Shown: positions 24,262 to 35,731 of the stretch, in pieces
How the letters are laid out: each line of letters begins with the position of its first letter
Numbering within the stretch: position 1 is the stretch's first letter
Translations under genes and position numbers: made by a program
Assembly: GCF_026914265.1 (NCBI RefSeq)
Contig: NC_069124.1
Location: 56,511,589 to 56,575,588 of the forward strand
Source: Mya arenaria
Lineage: Eukaryota > Mollusca > Bivalvia > Myida > Myidae
Direction: 5' to 3'
DNA: 64,000 nt
Notes under the pieces: model-generated
Database searches by the model: none
Told to the model about the DNA's origin: nothing
The model's input: the letters and a program-made list of their open reading frames with translations, nothing else

Positions 24262-24815
24262 TTTCTAGAATAGACATCTCAATAAGAAACACAAAATAAG
24301 TGAATACGTGACTCAACTGTACATATAATATGCACATACAGTTCTACTTGCTAGTATGAATATGTTAAAGTTAGTACATCGATCAGTGTATCTCAAATTT
24401 GTTTAATGGCGAACTAACTTTATGATGCACACTGTTTTATGATTGTGATCATGTTGTTCATCTTTAAATGTTATATTTTATTACTCAAAGCGTACGCCAG
24501 GTTTTATTTGTTAACATATTATTTATGACTGAATTGTTGGTTTTAAGATTATTCATAATCAAGACGCATGAAGTATACCCGATAAATAAAAAAAAACACT
24601 TTTAAATAGTTCACTTGACGTTGTTTAGTTATATATAACCAACCAGTATAAGGGGTATAACCTTTATATGACCAAATATTATTACTGAACTTAGTGATGG
24701 TCTTTTACTTTCTACTTGTGAACGCGTCTGTATTTGATTAAAATAAACAAACAATAATACCTTTATTGTAATGTGTTCTTAAACCCTGGAATGCTTAAAG
24801 TGATCATCAGGCCAT

Positions 24816-24961
24816 TGTGAACCAGTCAGTTGTAAACACGGCCCCAAAATCCGGGGAATAGCGGGGACTTTGACTTTCGGTCCAGCCAATCAAAGGTAAA
24901 ATCTCCGCCCTGCGGGGACAAACTGCTGGTAGATCTCGGTAAACTCAGGGAAAACGCGGAC
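24816..24961 (-). mobile_element. GC-rich ATGCACCAG MITE, partial copy
   Basis: ACCAGTCAGTTGTAAACACG then CCGGGGAATAGCGGGGACTT, in reverse orientation relative to the 46 kb copy. The far end is lost at about 24961. Confidence 0.65.
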
Positions 24962-25564
24962 AAGATGGTGTCCAAGATGGCCGCCAAAAATGAAAAATTA
25001 CCCCTGGTCTTTTATTACGTTTGACATAAAGTAATTAATGGTATAAACAACAATGAATTCTACTACTAGTCATCTTAAGCTAATGAAATATTTATTACAT
25101 TTGATTTCAAACCACTTTTTCCATTTGTAATGAAAATTTTGAGGAACATATATGGAAAAAAAAACACATTAAAAACGTGTTTTTTTGTGATCCAGATTTT
25201 TTTAAGTTTTCTGTAAGTCTGTTTTAAACTTTAAGCAAATTAATTAAGAATTCATTGTTAGAAACATCATTATAGGCTTTAACTGTTCGCTTTTAGTCAA
25301 CTTGAGTCAAGAGGACCTATTTGTCTGGAAACAAATGTGTTCTTAAAATGGGTGGGGTAAATTGGTGTTTCAAAAAGTCGAAAACTTCACGTTTATAAAT
25401 GCTCAATTATGTTTGTGTGAACATTACTTAAAAGGTTTTTTAGATATTCAGTTTCATATTTAGTTCATATTTGTATTTCACTCAATTTTGATGTCATTAA
25501 TGCCGCCTAGAATGTTCCTCGTGTAATGGCAATGTTCTACCAGATTCCAGTAAAACTTTGACTT

Positions 25565-25815
25565 GACTTGATTTTATTGGCGAACAAAGAATGGCAAAGT
25601 GTATTTCATACTCGTGAAATATAGCTGCTGATGCCCACTCGGTGATATATATCACGATCTTAAACGGAAACAGGCAATAATCCTCTATATATTTCACCGA
25701 GTGAGCACCAAAAGTTATATTTCACGAGTGGCGTAGTAATGAGTACAATTATATCTTTCGGTATAAACGAGGTGAAATATATTACGATCTTACACCGAAA
25801 ACATCATTTTTTGTT
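25565..25815. repeat. Old repeat with TTCACGAGT/ACTCGTGAAATA arms
   Basis: Contains ACTCGTGAAATATA near 25608 and its complement TATATTTCACGAGT near 25712, then GTGAAATATATTACGATCTT. The last block recurs at 30026, and CACCGAG.TGCACCAAAAG recurs at 29710, showing a second copy at about 29690-30065. Confidence 0.55.
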
Positions 25816-26763
25816 TTATTATATGCCTTAAAAGGATATAAAGTGACATTGGGTTGTAGTTGTTTAGAAAAGGGAGCCAAATCGTATGCAAACCATAAGT
25901 AAAATAGGAAATAACGTAGTCTAGAAATGGTATTAAATAAATTGCGTTAAATTGTATGTGCAAGTTCCGTCATTTCGAAAATGACGTCGTTCGGTTTGAG
26001 CCCCAAACCTGTGCGCTATCAAAATGATATTTGCAATGTTTGAACAGTTAAATATTTGTATTTCACTGATAAACCATGTGATATATTAAATCGCATTAAC
26101 ACAAATCAATTTCAAAAGTCGATATTTGTTCAACAGTCAGTAACAACCGTTTTGAAAAAAGAGATTTAGTCTAAACTTATTTTGCACAAAATGGCTGTAA
26201 CTGAATCTTTTAATTTTAATTTCTTGATAGCTCTTAAAGACACTGACTTTAAGTCACCATTTATTTCTTGCTTTTAAATTTTACTAAAATTCCTCAACTG
26301 CGATGATCAAGTTACATGTATTCCACTATATATATGGAAAATTTAGTGTTTAGTACAACTGACATGCCATGTATATTTTTGTCAATACACTGATGCAAAA
26401 CAGTTTTTTTATGAATTTGTTTTATCTAACAATTTAATTATATTTTTAAAAAAAATGTCTGAAATAAAGCATTCCTTTCAAGCAACACCAATATAAACTG
26501 TAATTTCCCTGATCATCAAAATGTAAGTTTATACTCAGATTTAATTCCCAACTGTTAATGTATAACAATTAAAAGATTTCTTAATTGTACCAGCATTTTT
26601 ATGAAAACATAGCTTATAGCAAATTTAATTAACTTATTAATGTTTGTTTGCTGAATGTTTCTAGTTTCCAAGCAAAATGAATAATATTGTCATGAAACTT
26701 GTTAACAGCAAAATTTAGAAACATCACTTCAAGTCACCTTTGCGCAAAGAAATGCATTGTACT

Positions 26764-26860
26764 TCAAACTTCAGATCTCAAGAATATCCGATCTACTTCT
26801 TCGCTAGTCATATTTATCAGCAAAGGCTCATGAATACCAGGTAGTGCCCAAACATCCATA
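26764..26860 (-). CDS. Possible small terminal exon, unidentified gene
   Basis: On the minus strand the acceptor TTGTTTATGCAG is followed by one base and an open frame MDVWALPGIHEPLLINMTSE then EVDRIFLRSEV and a stop. Residue composition looks protein-like and the acceptor is good, but no upstream partner exon was found between here and the edge. It could be a chance frame. Confidence 0.25.
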
Positions 26861-28918
26861 CTGCATAAACAAAAGAAAAATGGAATCAATTCTCTACAAT
26901 GCAGTTACAAAATCGCATCCATTTAATATGTATACAGCTGGAAATAATCGTGCTATGTCAAAATGTTGATTAAAAACATATTACTTTTTTTGAAATTGTA
27001 GAAGAACTAAGTTGTGTTTTCACAGGATATTATGTACCTCAAGGTTAAGATAATTGTCTTTGTTGCCATACGTCAATATTAATATTGTTGCCTAGATAAG
27101 AAATTTCAACACTTACCTTAAAAAGTCTATGAAATTTAAATACATTATAATCAAAGCAAATGCAAACTTAAAAGACAAAACCTATTCTTGTAGAAAAAGT
27201 CGAATATTTTCCTAATTTAAACCAAATATTCAATTAATAGCTGTTCCAGTTCAGCATTATAATGCATTCAAATTAATACGTTTCTTTTTTCATCTCTCAA
27301 GTTATAAACTGTATTGTCCCCCTTGAAGCAAATTCTGCAATCACGCCAACTGATGAACTTTGAAAATGACTCGTGGTTTTGGGTGAAATACTATAACATG
27401 GATATTTTGGAAAAAAATTAGGTAGGATTTCAATTTGTTAAAACCACTAAAAAGGATATATCAGTCGTCATCAGCCTTAAACAATATTACTTATTTGTTA
27501 TCATCAAATTAATGCGAATCAAAACATTGCAATTTAATAAGAGAACCTCGCTAGTGCCGGTGTTATTTCATATATATGCTCGGGTATCCTGAAACAATTA
27601 TTATTTTTACTCGCCAAAACAACCGAATATATTGTCTCCTCGAATAAATGAGAAATAACCATAAATATAAGTATTTCTGCCAATAAGGCTTATAATGAAA
27701 CACATATAACTTCAAATTGTATTGAACATAGTCCGCACTGTGTGATCTTTCTCGAATTTCCAATATGATATGATTTCCAAATACAAATATACCTTAATTT
27801 GTAATTGCACAGAGCTTTTGTTTCATTGGTTTCATTTTTACCTAGGAAGTGAGAAAGGTAGCAAACGTATTGGATAACATAATTATTTTACTCTTTGTTT
27901 CATGTAGAAAGCCGTAATATCTTGTTTTCTTAGCATCCCTTGATTACGCTTAATTTGCAAAAAGCGCGCTAATTGAAATGTTGCCACGTGCGTCTTGGCG
28001 CATGCCGGCAGAATACAACTTATATAAGGTAACGGTTTCTTTGGTAATTGTTGCCGTTTTTTGATATCAGAACTTACTGCGACCCACTCTAAATAAAACC
28101 TTGGCACTCATGACAACTTTCAAAATAGGCCTTAAATAGGTCATTGGCATAGAGATGGCTGAGCATTTTGTTTCTAATATAAAACAAATCATTTTTTATT
28201 TGACAAGAAACATCAAAAGAATAGACATCAAAGAGCTTCCATGTCAAAACATGTTTACGTTGTTTTCGTTTCCAGCAAATCCGCTTTAAAGTAAACAGAA
28301 AAGTGATTGCAAATTTGATTGAGTTTAGTCCATCATGGCGCAAGAATTTACAAATAATTGCTCTGTTCAGTGTTTACACAACTTTAACTTTGAATGACCT
28401 TTTCGTTTGTTGCCAATATTCCGCAGATCATTGAAAGGCCATTTACTGGCAACGTCGTTGGGAATTGAAGCTTTTACGTCTAAGGTCAGGCTGAGTCCAT
28501 CTATGGCAATTGTAGAAAGCAATACAACTTAATGCTCCCACATTGTCACAACAAAACGATGTTATGCTTCACACTCATGTAAAATGACAGTTAAAATAAA
28601 AAGCTTTGCATATATCTTAGTTGTCTTTGTAAATATTGCTTTAATATCTAAAAATAGCAAAAGCGAAAACAAGTTCCGATTTCATCTGTGTCTATCATGA
28701 ACGCAGAATTTACAAAAAAAAAATACAGTTTTTAATCGAACGCGATCTGGACGGACGTCTAAATATTGAGCTCATGCAGGAATACTTTGAAGACTCGTAG
28801 ATTCAGAAGAGTTATAAACAATAAATATATATAAAATCAGTTCCTTACTTGGAAAAAGCTAGATGTTTTGTTTACTGTGTTACGGATGTAAGTTGGAAAA
28901 ATGCTCATTCTTGCGTTA
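26861..28918. other. Unannotated AT-rich stretch
   Basis: Open frames of 66-84 codons on the minus strand show no recognisable motif. No repeat family recognised. Confidence 0.35.
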
Positions 28919-29410
28919 AACCAACTAGAGTCACTGTAAGAAACATTAGTTTACTCGGGAACCAACTAGAGTCACTGTAAGAAACATTAGTTTACTCGGG
29001 AACCAACTAGAGTCACTGTAAGAAACATTAGTTTACTCGGGAACCAACTAGAGTCACTGTAAGAAACATTAGTTTACTCGGGAACCAACTAGAGTCACTG
29101 TAAGAAACATTAGTTTACTCGGGAACCAACTAGAGTCACTGTAAGAAACATTAGTTTACTCGGGAACCAACTAGAGTCACTGTAAGAAACATTAGTTTAC
29201 TCGGGAACCAACTAGAGTCACTGTAAGAAACATTAGTTTACTCGGGAACCAACTAGAGTCACTGTAAGAAACATTAGTTTACTCGGGAACCAACTAGAGT
29301 CACTGTAAGAAACATTAGTTTACTCGGGAACCAACTAGAGTCACTGTAAGAAACATTAGTTTACTCGGGAACCAACTAGAGTCCCTGTAAGAAACATTAG
29401 TTTACTCGGG
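28919..29410 (+). repeat. Minisatellite: 12 units of exactly 41 bp
   Basis: The unit starts AACCAACTAGAGTCACTGTA and ends TTTACTCGGG; 492 bp equals 12 x 41. By eye the units are identical except the last, where GTCACTG is GTCCCTG. There is no spacer variation, so this is not a CRISPR-like array. Confidence 0.97.
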
Positions 29411-29488
29411 AAAAAATGAGACAAGAAACGTATTTTGCTTTTCGCTATAACAAACAATATTTTATACATTCTGAGCTTTTGCTACGAT

Positions 29489-29540
29489 TTTTGAAAATAA
29501 ATAAATAAATAAATAAATAAATATTTATTTATTTATTTAA
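29489..29540. repeat. (AAAT)n/(ATTT)n palindromic microsatellite
   Basis: Seven or so AAAT units turn directly into TATTTATTT units, making a simple-sequence hairpin. Confidence 0.9.
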
Positions 29541-29779
29541 AAAAATATGAAGATATATAACGATCTTAAAGCGATAATGCTATCTGAATCGAGATTTATT
29601 TTGCTTCCTGCAATAACCAAGTGTGACGTCAAACACCATGTGGTATGTCCACACTGATATATTAAACGGATAATTCTTTGTTACATTTTAAGGTCATAAC
29701 ATATTCCACCGAGTTTGCACCAAAAGCTAAATTTCACGTATGTGGTAGACACGACTGAACTATTTACTTATGGTGTTTA

Positions 29780-30016
29780 AAGGGCAGTAATGTCAGGTGC
29801 GTCCAGGTTTCCTGGTTCCTTTTTTGGGCTGATACACGTCATCGATTCGGTGAGTATTAACACTGTTTTCTATATGTCATTCGGTGCACAAGGTCGTTTC
29901 TAAAAAAATATCGTTGAAACATATAGAAAACAGTGTTAATACTCACCGAATCGAGGACGTTTCTAAGCCCAAACAATGAACCAGGAAACCTGAAGGCACC
30001 TGATATTACTGCCCTT
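29780..30016. mobile_element. Foldback MITE with AAGGGCAGTAAT ends
   Basis: The left arm AAGGGCAGTAATGTCAGGTG and onward through CGGTGAGTATTAACACTG is complementary to the right arm ending CACCTGATATTACTGCCCTT. The arms are about 95 bp with a loop of about 45 bp. It interrupts the old repeat shared with 25565-25815. Confidence 0.8.
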
Positions 30017-32209
30017 GTCAAGATGTGAAATATATTACGATCTTACACTGAAAACAACATTTTTTTTTCTTTTTATTTCATCATATTTTAAGTCGGCGTG
30101 CGATATTCCTTTATAAATCAAAATAACAACATATGTATGCGCAGTATTTTTAATCAAGGTCTATATCAACGATGGCCATTCATCGACACAAGTATACTGT
30201 ACATTTATTTTATCGCAAGGTAGCACTCTATTAAAAAGTTACAATTCTTAACCATTTGGCCACACGTTTATAAGTTATGATGGTGTAGATACGGATCAAA
30301 GCCCTATTGATTGATGAATTTTAATGCACTTTATAGTATGAGATAACTACCAACATGAGAAAGAGAGTCATATTGAACATGTATAGCAACAAAAGCCAGA
30401 TGTTTCACACTCTAAAAACTTAACTTTTTTGGTAATGGTAGGCAGATAATTCTGTATAAACTTTTATTTCAATCGGTGACAGTGCTAAGTGTGACTCTAT
30501 AAAAGATTGATAGTAATATAAAGGAAAAAAACATTATTTTACTGAAACGTGTAAAAGCTGCTTCCAGTGTCATATGTTTTCGAATTCGATGTTTGTGTTC
30601 ATTGTTTGGACACCACGGTGACAGAAGATTCTTCATGGTTTTCATGAAACATATGAACACAATTTGTGATTAAGGAAGAATTTGTAAGTATTCGAAATAA
30701 ACTTTTTACATTCAAATATTATTGTTTCTGCTTTGAAGGTCGCTTAAAGATACATTTGAACAAAGTTCTCCACGTTGTAGACATGTAAAGACGTGCCTTT
30801 AAAGATGCGTATAGAGCAATTTTTTGAATAATTAGTAACATAGTTACTAGGCATAATTAGTAACATAGTTACCGGGCATAATTAGTAACATAGTTACTGG
30901 GAACTTTTTTTCTGGGGAAATATTTGTCGTTCATTTGGCAAACATCAGGAGCGTTACTATGCTCATGTTTCAACCAATTCATAGTTTGAACTTCATGCAC
31001 AGCGCTTATATCTACATTCTAATTTAGTTCACAATTACCAAATACATTTTTTAGGGTTCAATGTTCTTAGTTAGTCCTCAAGATAACATGCTTTTAAATT
31101 GGTGCTTTTCAATTTTCTGAAGTATTTTGGTAACATTTTTTATAGAATAACAATGTTACATACCATTATAGCTACACCATGATATAGAAGCAATGTCCGT
31201 TGAAGAGACCGTAGATTTCCTACCAGTTTACTCCAGTAATTTATCATGGAGTTGTTACTGTCACACTAAGCGGATTCTAACCCAATTCGGAGAAAAGCAT
31301 GCAACTTCGGGTACTTTTTCTGAAGAATTCTACCTGAGCAAAAAATACAGTGAAGCTGCTACAATAACTCAAGAATACAAAAGCCTCAAACTTCGTCAAA
31401 CTGCGCATCCGAATGTCAGTTTAGGCACATAAATTATTTCGAAAAGTTTATGTTAAATGTCTAAAGACAAAACAAACTTATTAATTCCTGAAACTAGAGC
31501 TTGTATTTCTTTGCTTGCCTGACTAATAGGACATATTCCATCACGAACTTCCAATAATGTACATAAACAAAAAAGAAATGTCAAAGACAAATAATGACAT
31601 ATAATTGAAGAGGTAATTATTAGCATTGCATGATAGACCACATTTAAAGCATTGTCCATAATTACCCGCGGACTCGTATAAAAGAGGACCCCAGATGGTT
31701 CACAATTATTGGAGCAACAAAGAGACAGGAGCGTACCTGAGTTTGTTCGCGTAAGTTGTTTTAAAACAAATCTTCTGAATGTATTTCAGATCGAAATAAT
31801 ACTATAAACGTATTTAAGATATAGGAGTTTATAGAGCAATAATGTAAAACAATGTGTGTTTCATGTTTTTATTATTTTATTTTCATTTATACTTGGTTAA
31901 TAACAAAATCGTAAACTTGAAAACCATTCTCATTAATTCACAAACCATATTTTTGAATTATTTTACATAAGATAAATTGCTTCATTAGTTTGACGGACCT
32001 GTAGCTAGAATTCTTTTTTATTATATCACTGTTATATACCATATTGTTTAAAGTAACAGTAAATGCCATCAACGAACATAATGTCTGCATTGTTAGATAG
32101 TGTTATATGTGGACTACCGGTATGTTATTGTTTGTGCTGATAATTAACAACTGTCACTGTGAGCAGAAACACACGGCTGTCCGGAAATTCTTGATAGCGC
32201 TATATCCTA
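30017..32209. other. Mostly unannotated region before the receptor gene
   Basis: Holds the tail of the old repeat (to about 30065), a triplicated 25 bp motif and a 79-codon plus-strand frame at 31193-31432 with no recognised similarity. No convincing gene. Confidence 0.35.
30828..30902. repeat. Three tandem 25 bp units, each palindromic
   Basis: ATAATTAGTAACATAGTTAC followed by TAGGC, CGGGC or TGGGA. TAGTAAC and GTTACTA make each unit self-complementary. Confidence 0.85.
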
Positions 32210-32515
32210 ATGCACCAGTCAATTGTTACAACGGCCCCCAGGTCCGGTGGTATACCGGGGATAGCCGAGGAAATGGGCCGTGTTTTAACTTTCAAGGTGG
32301 CCCCACGGTGCCGGGTGGTTTTGTCTTCGCGGGGTATAATAGCGGGGAATAGTCCTTACCTAGGGTCCCTAGGGTGCGGGGGCATTTGGCGGGGGTTTTA
32401 CCAGCAGTTCGTCCCCGCAGGGCGGTGATTTTACCCTGGCTTGGCTGGACCGAAAGTCAAGGTCCCCGCTATTCCCCGGACCTGGGAGGGCCGTGGTTAT
32501 AACTGACTGGTGCAT
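32210..32515 (+). mobile_element. GC-rich ATGCACCAG MITE, copy 2
   Basis: Starts ATGCACCAGTCAATTGTTAC and ends AACTGACTGGTGCAT. The interior GGCCCC/GGGGATAGC blocks match the other copies. The 72-81 codon open frames here are not genes. Confidence 0.8.
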
Positions 32516-32670
32516 AACCTCCAACTATCACATAGAGCTATTTAATACTTAATGTACTAAATTTATCACATTTATTTAATTTTTTCATCTTATTCCATAA
32601 TCATTGCTGCTGAAAACGGCATAACATAGCTCGTCTCAAACAGTTCAAGCGTAATGGACCTTCATAATTC

Positions 32671-32880
<210 letters not shown>

Positions 32881-32934
32881 TCTATTAACGTATATATAAT
32901 AATATTGCATTTGAAGAGATCGGCATAACAATTA

Positions 32935-33312
32935 TAGGGCCGCCGCAGTATTCCTACGGTCACATACTGTAGCAGTCACAATTGTTATGGTAGGGGAACA
33001 ACTCATTTTTTAATTTTTGGACAGGGAAAACCTGCGGCTGCCATACGGCCTAAGGTGATGAAGTGCAGTCGCCTTGGGGCGTTCCTGCGGCGGCCGTAGG
33101 TTTCTGAAAAATACTCAAACCGACACAAGGTAGCTACGGCATTTCTATTCTACGGCGAACTCAGAAATGAAGAAAGTCATAAATATGTAATCATACGGCA
33201 ATCCCTACGGCCAGTAAATTATAAGGTTACTCTGCGGCCACCGTAGATCCTCTGCGGCTGCTGCACGCATCTCTCGATTTCGAGGGACTACGGCCGCCGT
33301 ATCCTAGTCGAA
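32935..33312. mobile_element. Probable MITE with repeated ACGGC/GCCGT motifs
   Basis: Begins AGGGCCGCCGCAGTATTCC and ends ACGGCCGCCGTATCCTAG. In between, short blocks such as CTGCGGC, TACGGC, GCCGTAG and CCTACGGTC recur on both strands at least a dozen times. Dense short subterminal repeats of this kind are common in DNA-transposon ends; the family is unassigned. Confidence 0.5.
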
Positions 33313-33339
33313 GAGTAGAGTTCACTGGCACCGGATTTT

Positions 33340-33386
33340 CAAAACAAAAAAGTAATCAAAACTGTATATCTGTGAGAGTGCAGCGA
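33340..33386. mobile_element. End fragment of the TTAA foldback MITE
   Basis: TATATCTGTGAGAGTGCAGC is the right terminus seen at 34731-35072 and other copies; the rest is missing. Confidence 0.55.
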
Positions 33387-33569
33387 AAGCCATCACGTAA
33401 ACGTTATTTTCCTATTCTGTATGAAAATTTCCAAACAAAACTATTCATCGGCTTCATCTAAATGGATCGCGATTGGTTATGCCTTGCCTTGTATAAACAC
33501 TCAACTCAGATATTCAATAATAAATTTAGACTTAACTATAAACATTGATTACAACAGCAGAGCAGCACC

Positions 33570-34120
33570 ATGTCCACGGTCAACAACACGACAAGTGGTA
33601 ACGAGTCAGTGGTATTCCGGCCATCCAGTGGGTATGACATCCCTTTGTACGGCCTCAAGAACGGAGTATTCTACTACATTCATGGGCTGGCGATTGGTTG
33701 CTTGGTGACATCACTCACGTGCGCGCTTCTGGCCATTGTCTTCTCCCTCCGTCAAAATAACGTCCGGAACTTCTTCTCAAGCTGGTCGAAAAGCGAACGA
33801 TTCATTGTGTACATGGCAACCTGCGACGGCCTCTTCAACCTGACACACCTGATTGATCACGTGCACATCACGATCGTCCGTGACTACGTGCACCCAAAAG
33901 CTCTTTGCGCGTTTTACGGTTTCAATTTGTCTTTTTTCATCGCCGCTCAACAGCTATTGGTGAACATCATCGCCATTAACGCTTTCATGCTTATGTTCTA
34001 CAATCGTCATCTCAACTTCGGCGCGGGAGACTGGAAGCTCTTCCTTTGGACGTTTGGGGCACCGCTTGTAGGAGCGACGGTGGCGGTTGCGTTTGAACAG
34101 TATGGACCACTTGGGATATT
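33570..34120 (+). CDS. Seven-transmembrane receptor, exon 1 (TM1-TM4)
   Basis: Start codon at 33570, in an AGCACCATGT context. It encodes residues 1-183 plus two bases of codon 184, ending at donor GTGAGT. The extracellular N-terminus has two N-glycosylation sequons (N6-T-T and N11-E-S). TM1 is about residues 36-60, TM2 76-100, TM3 112-143 (with C113 for the usual disulfide) and TM4 155-176. Exons 1-3 join in phase to a complete 318-residue protein with short loops and a short tail. The fold is that of a GPCR acting in the plasma membrane. I see neither DRY nor NPxxY, so a rhodopsin-class assignment is not supported; a divergent class such as cAMP-receptor/GPR157-like is possible, and the ligand is unknown. 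The base composition is more GC-rich than the flanks, as expected for selected coding DNA. Confidence 0.8.
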
Positions 34121-34452
34121 GTGAGTAGACCACAAGTATAACACCCATCAACCTCAACCAATGTATACTCAGTACATCACATTAGAGTTTGAACATTGGG
34201 TAAATTGAGACAGAGTATGTAATGAGGACATTGTAAAATCAATTGATGGTAACATCATGTGGGCAGAAAACAGTAAAACAGTGATAAACGTTTGCTAGTC
34301 GATTTTCACTACTTATCGTTAATTATCTCTCACCGGTCAGGCAGTTTATCACCGTTTTATCAACTTATCATATATTAATATTAGTGAAATAACCGCTATC
34401 GTCATTGTGCATAAGTTGCATTGACCACATCTGTAATACGTCACTTTTGCAG

Positions 34453-34681
34453 CTGCTTTTTTGACGGCGTCAAAGGCAGACTGGGCGAATTGTTCTTCAC
34501 CACCGTGCCGCTGTTAATTATACTTCCGGTCAATTGTATCCTATATGGTCTCACGTTTGGGAAACTGCACGTGCGCGCCAAAGAGATACAGCAGACGCTT
34601 GGACCAAAGTCGACAACACAACGAGCAACCTACAGAGCTGCACGATCAATGTCTATGTTTGTGCTGGCTTTCATCGCTCAG
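34453..34681 (+). CDS. Seven-transmembrane receptor, exon 2 (TM5 to start of TM6)
   Basis: Acceptor CACTTTTGCAG precedes base 34453, which completes the split phenylalanine codon (TT + C). The exon ends with CAG before donor GTGAAA, phase 0. It begins with CFFDG, whose cysteine (residue 185) can pair with C113 at the top of TM3. TM5 is GELFFTTVPLLIILPVNCIL and onward, followed by a basic intracellular loop 3 (KLHVRAKEIQQ...RATYRAARS) suited to G-protein contact, and the start of TM6 (MSMFVLAFIAQ). Confidence 0.8.
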
Positions 34682-34730
34682 GTGAAATAATACGTCATTT
34701 AATGAGATACTTAGTTCAGTTCTTGATTAA

Positions 34731-35072
34731 AGCTGCACCCTCACAGATTGAACGTTTTGACAACTTTTTTATTTTTTGTCTTGAAACGAGCCAAGTTTGG
34801 CGAAAATCCATGGAAACCAGTTATATAAGACTGCTGACAAAAAGCAGATAACAGTTTTATATTAATGTTAAAAAATGGATGTTTTATGCATTTCTCTCAA
34901 ACCGTTAGTAACGGTTTAAGCCATAAAACATTAATTTTAAAACGGGAATATGAAAATCTACGATCTGATTTTTGTCGCAATCTTATATCATTGGTTTGCA
35001 GAAAAAATGCTCTTTCCAAGACCAAAAAATAAAAAAAAAGTTGTAAAAATGGTATATCTATAGAGTGCAGCT
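34731..35072. mobile_element. TTAA foldback MITE, copy 5, in receptor intron 2
   Basis: The clearest copy: TTAA directly before AGCTGCACCCTCACAGATTG and TTAA directly after GAGTGCAGCT. It is fully contained in intron 2 (34682-35554). Confidence 0.85.
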
Positions 35073-35554
35073 TTAAGCAGCTTATGATTTGATTAAGTAT
35101 CTCTTTGTTTTTGTTTTGTTTTTCATAACAGAAGATATCTTCTAAAGTCTGGGGGTCGTTTCACTAATGATAGTCATAAACTGAAATTATCTTAGTGCCA
35201 TTGTCGCATTATTTTATTATGTGAGTAAATTGAACGTAAGGCATCATTGAAAATGAATAGGAAGTAGAGGAAATAAAAATAACCGATGTTTAGCCATTTA
35301 TGACGTTAATTTAATTTAATTTACGACCTGACTCCTTAATGAAACGCCCCCCCCCCCCCAGGACAATATCGTATAATGAGGGTATATAGTCATCACTGGA
35401 CAAAACGAGACCATTGTTTACATCATAATGAAATAATAGAATGCAATAAAATAAGATTTTAATAAATAGAATAAAATATAAATATAATTTTCTGTATACA
35501 TTTTAGCTATACATTACAAAAAATACGTGTTTATTTATTTAAATTCCAAATCAG

Positions 35555-35731
35555 TGGTGGGCGTTGGCGCTGCATGGGGCCTGGGGGCAAATTAGCCGCC
35601 CTGTACCGAACATCTTCTTCTACATTGTACCAATCTTCACAAACCTGGGCGGAGTCTTCACCCTCATCGTGTTCATCGTCATCCGCAGGAAGCCAGCAAA
35701 CAGTACCGGGGGCTGCACTATCCCGAGTTAG
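35555..35731 (+). CDS. Seven-transmembrane receptor, exon 3 (TM6 end, TM7, tail)
   Basis: After acceptor TTCCAAATCAG the frame continues WWALALHGAWGQISRPVPNI, then FFYIVPIFTNLGGVFTLIVF and a RRKPANSTGGC tail, with a stop at 35729-35731. Phase 0 matches exon 2. TM7 is about residues 277-303. The polypyrimidine tract is weak, but the continuity of TM6 and TM7 is convincing. Confidence 0.78.
   Translation, partial: WWALALHGAWGQISRPVPNIFFYIVPIFTNLGGVFTLIVFIVIRRKPANSTGGCTIPS

Larger units (their letters stand above)
24262..26763. other. Repeat-bearing intergenic region
   Basis: Holds the partial GC-rich MITE and an old repeat at about 25565-25815; otherwise no coding signal recognised. Confidence 0.4.

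Noticed and set aside
28919..29410. Regular repeat array resembling CRISPR
   Set aside because: Units are contiguous with no variable spacers and the genome is eukaryotic; it is a minisatellite.
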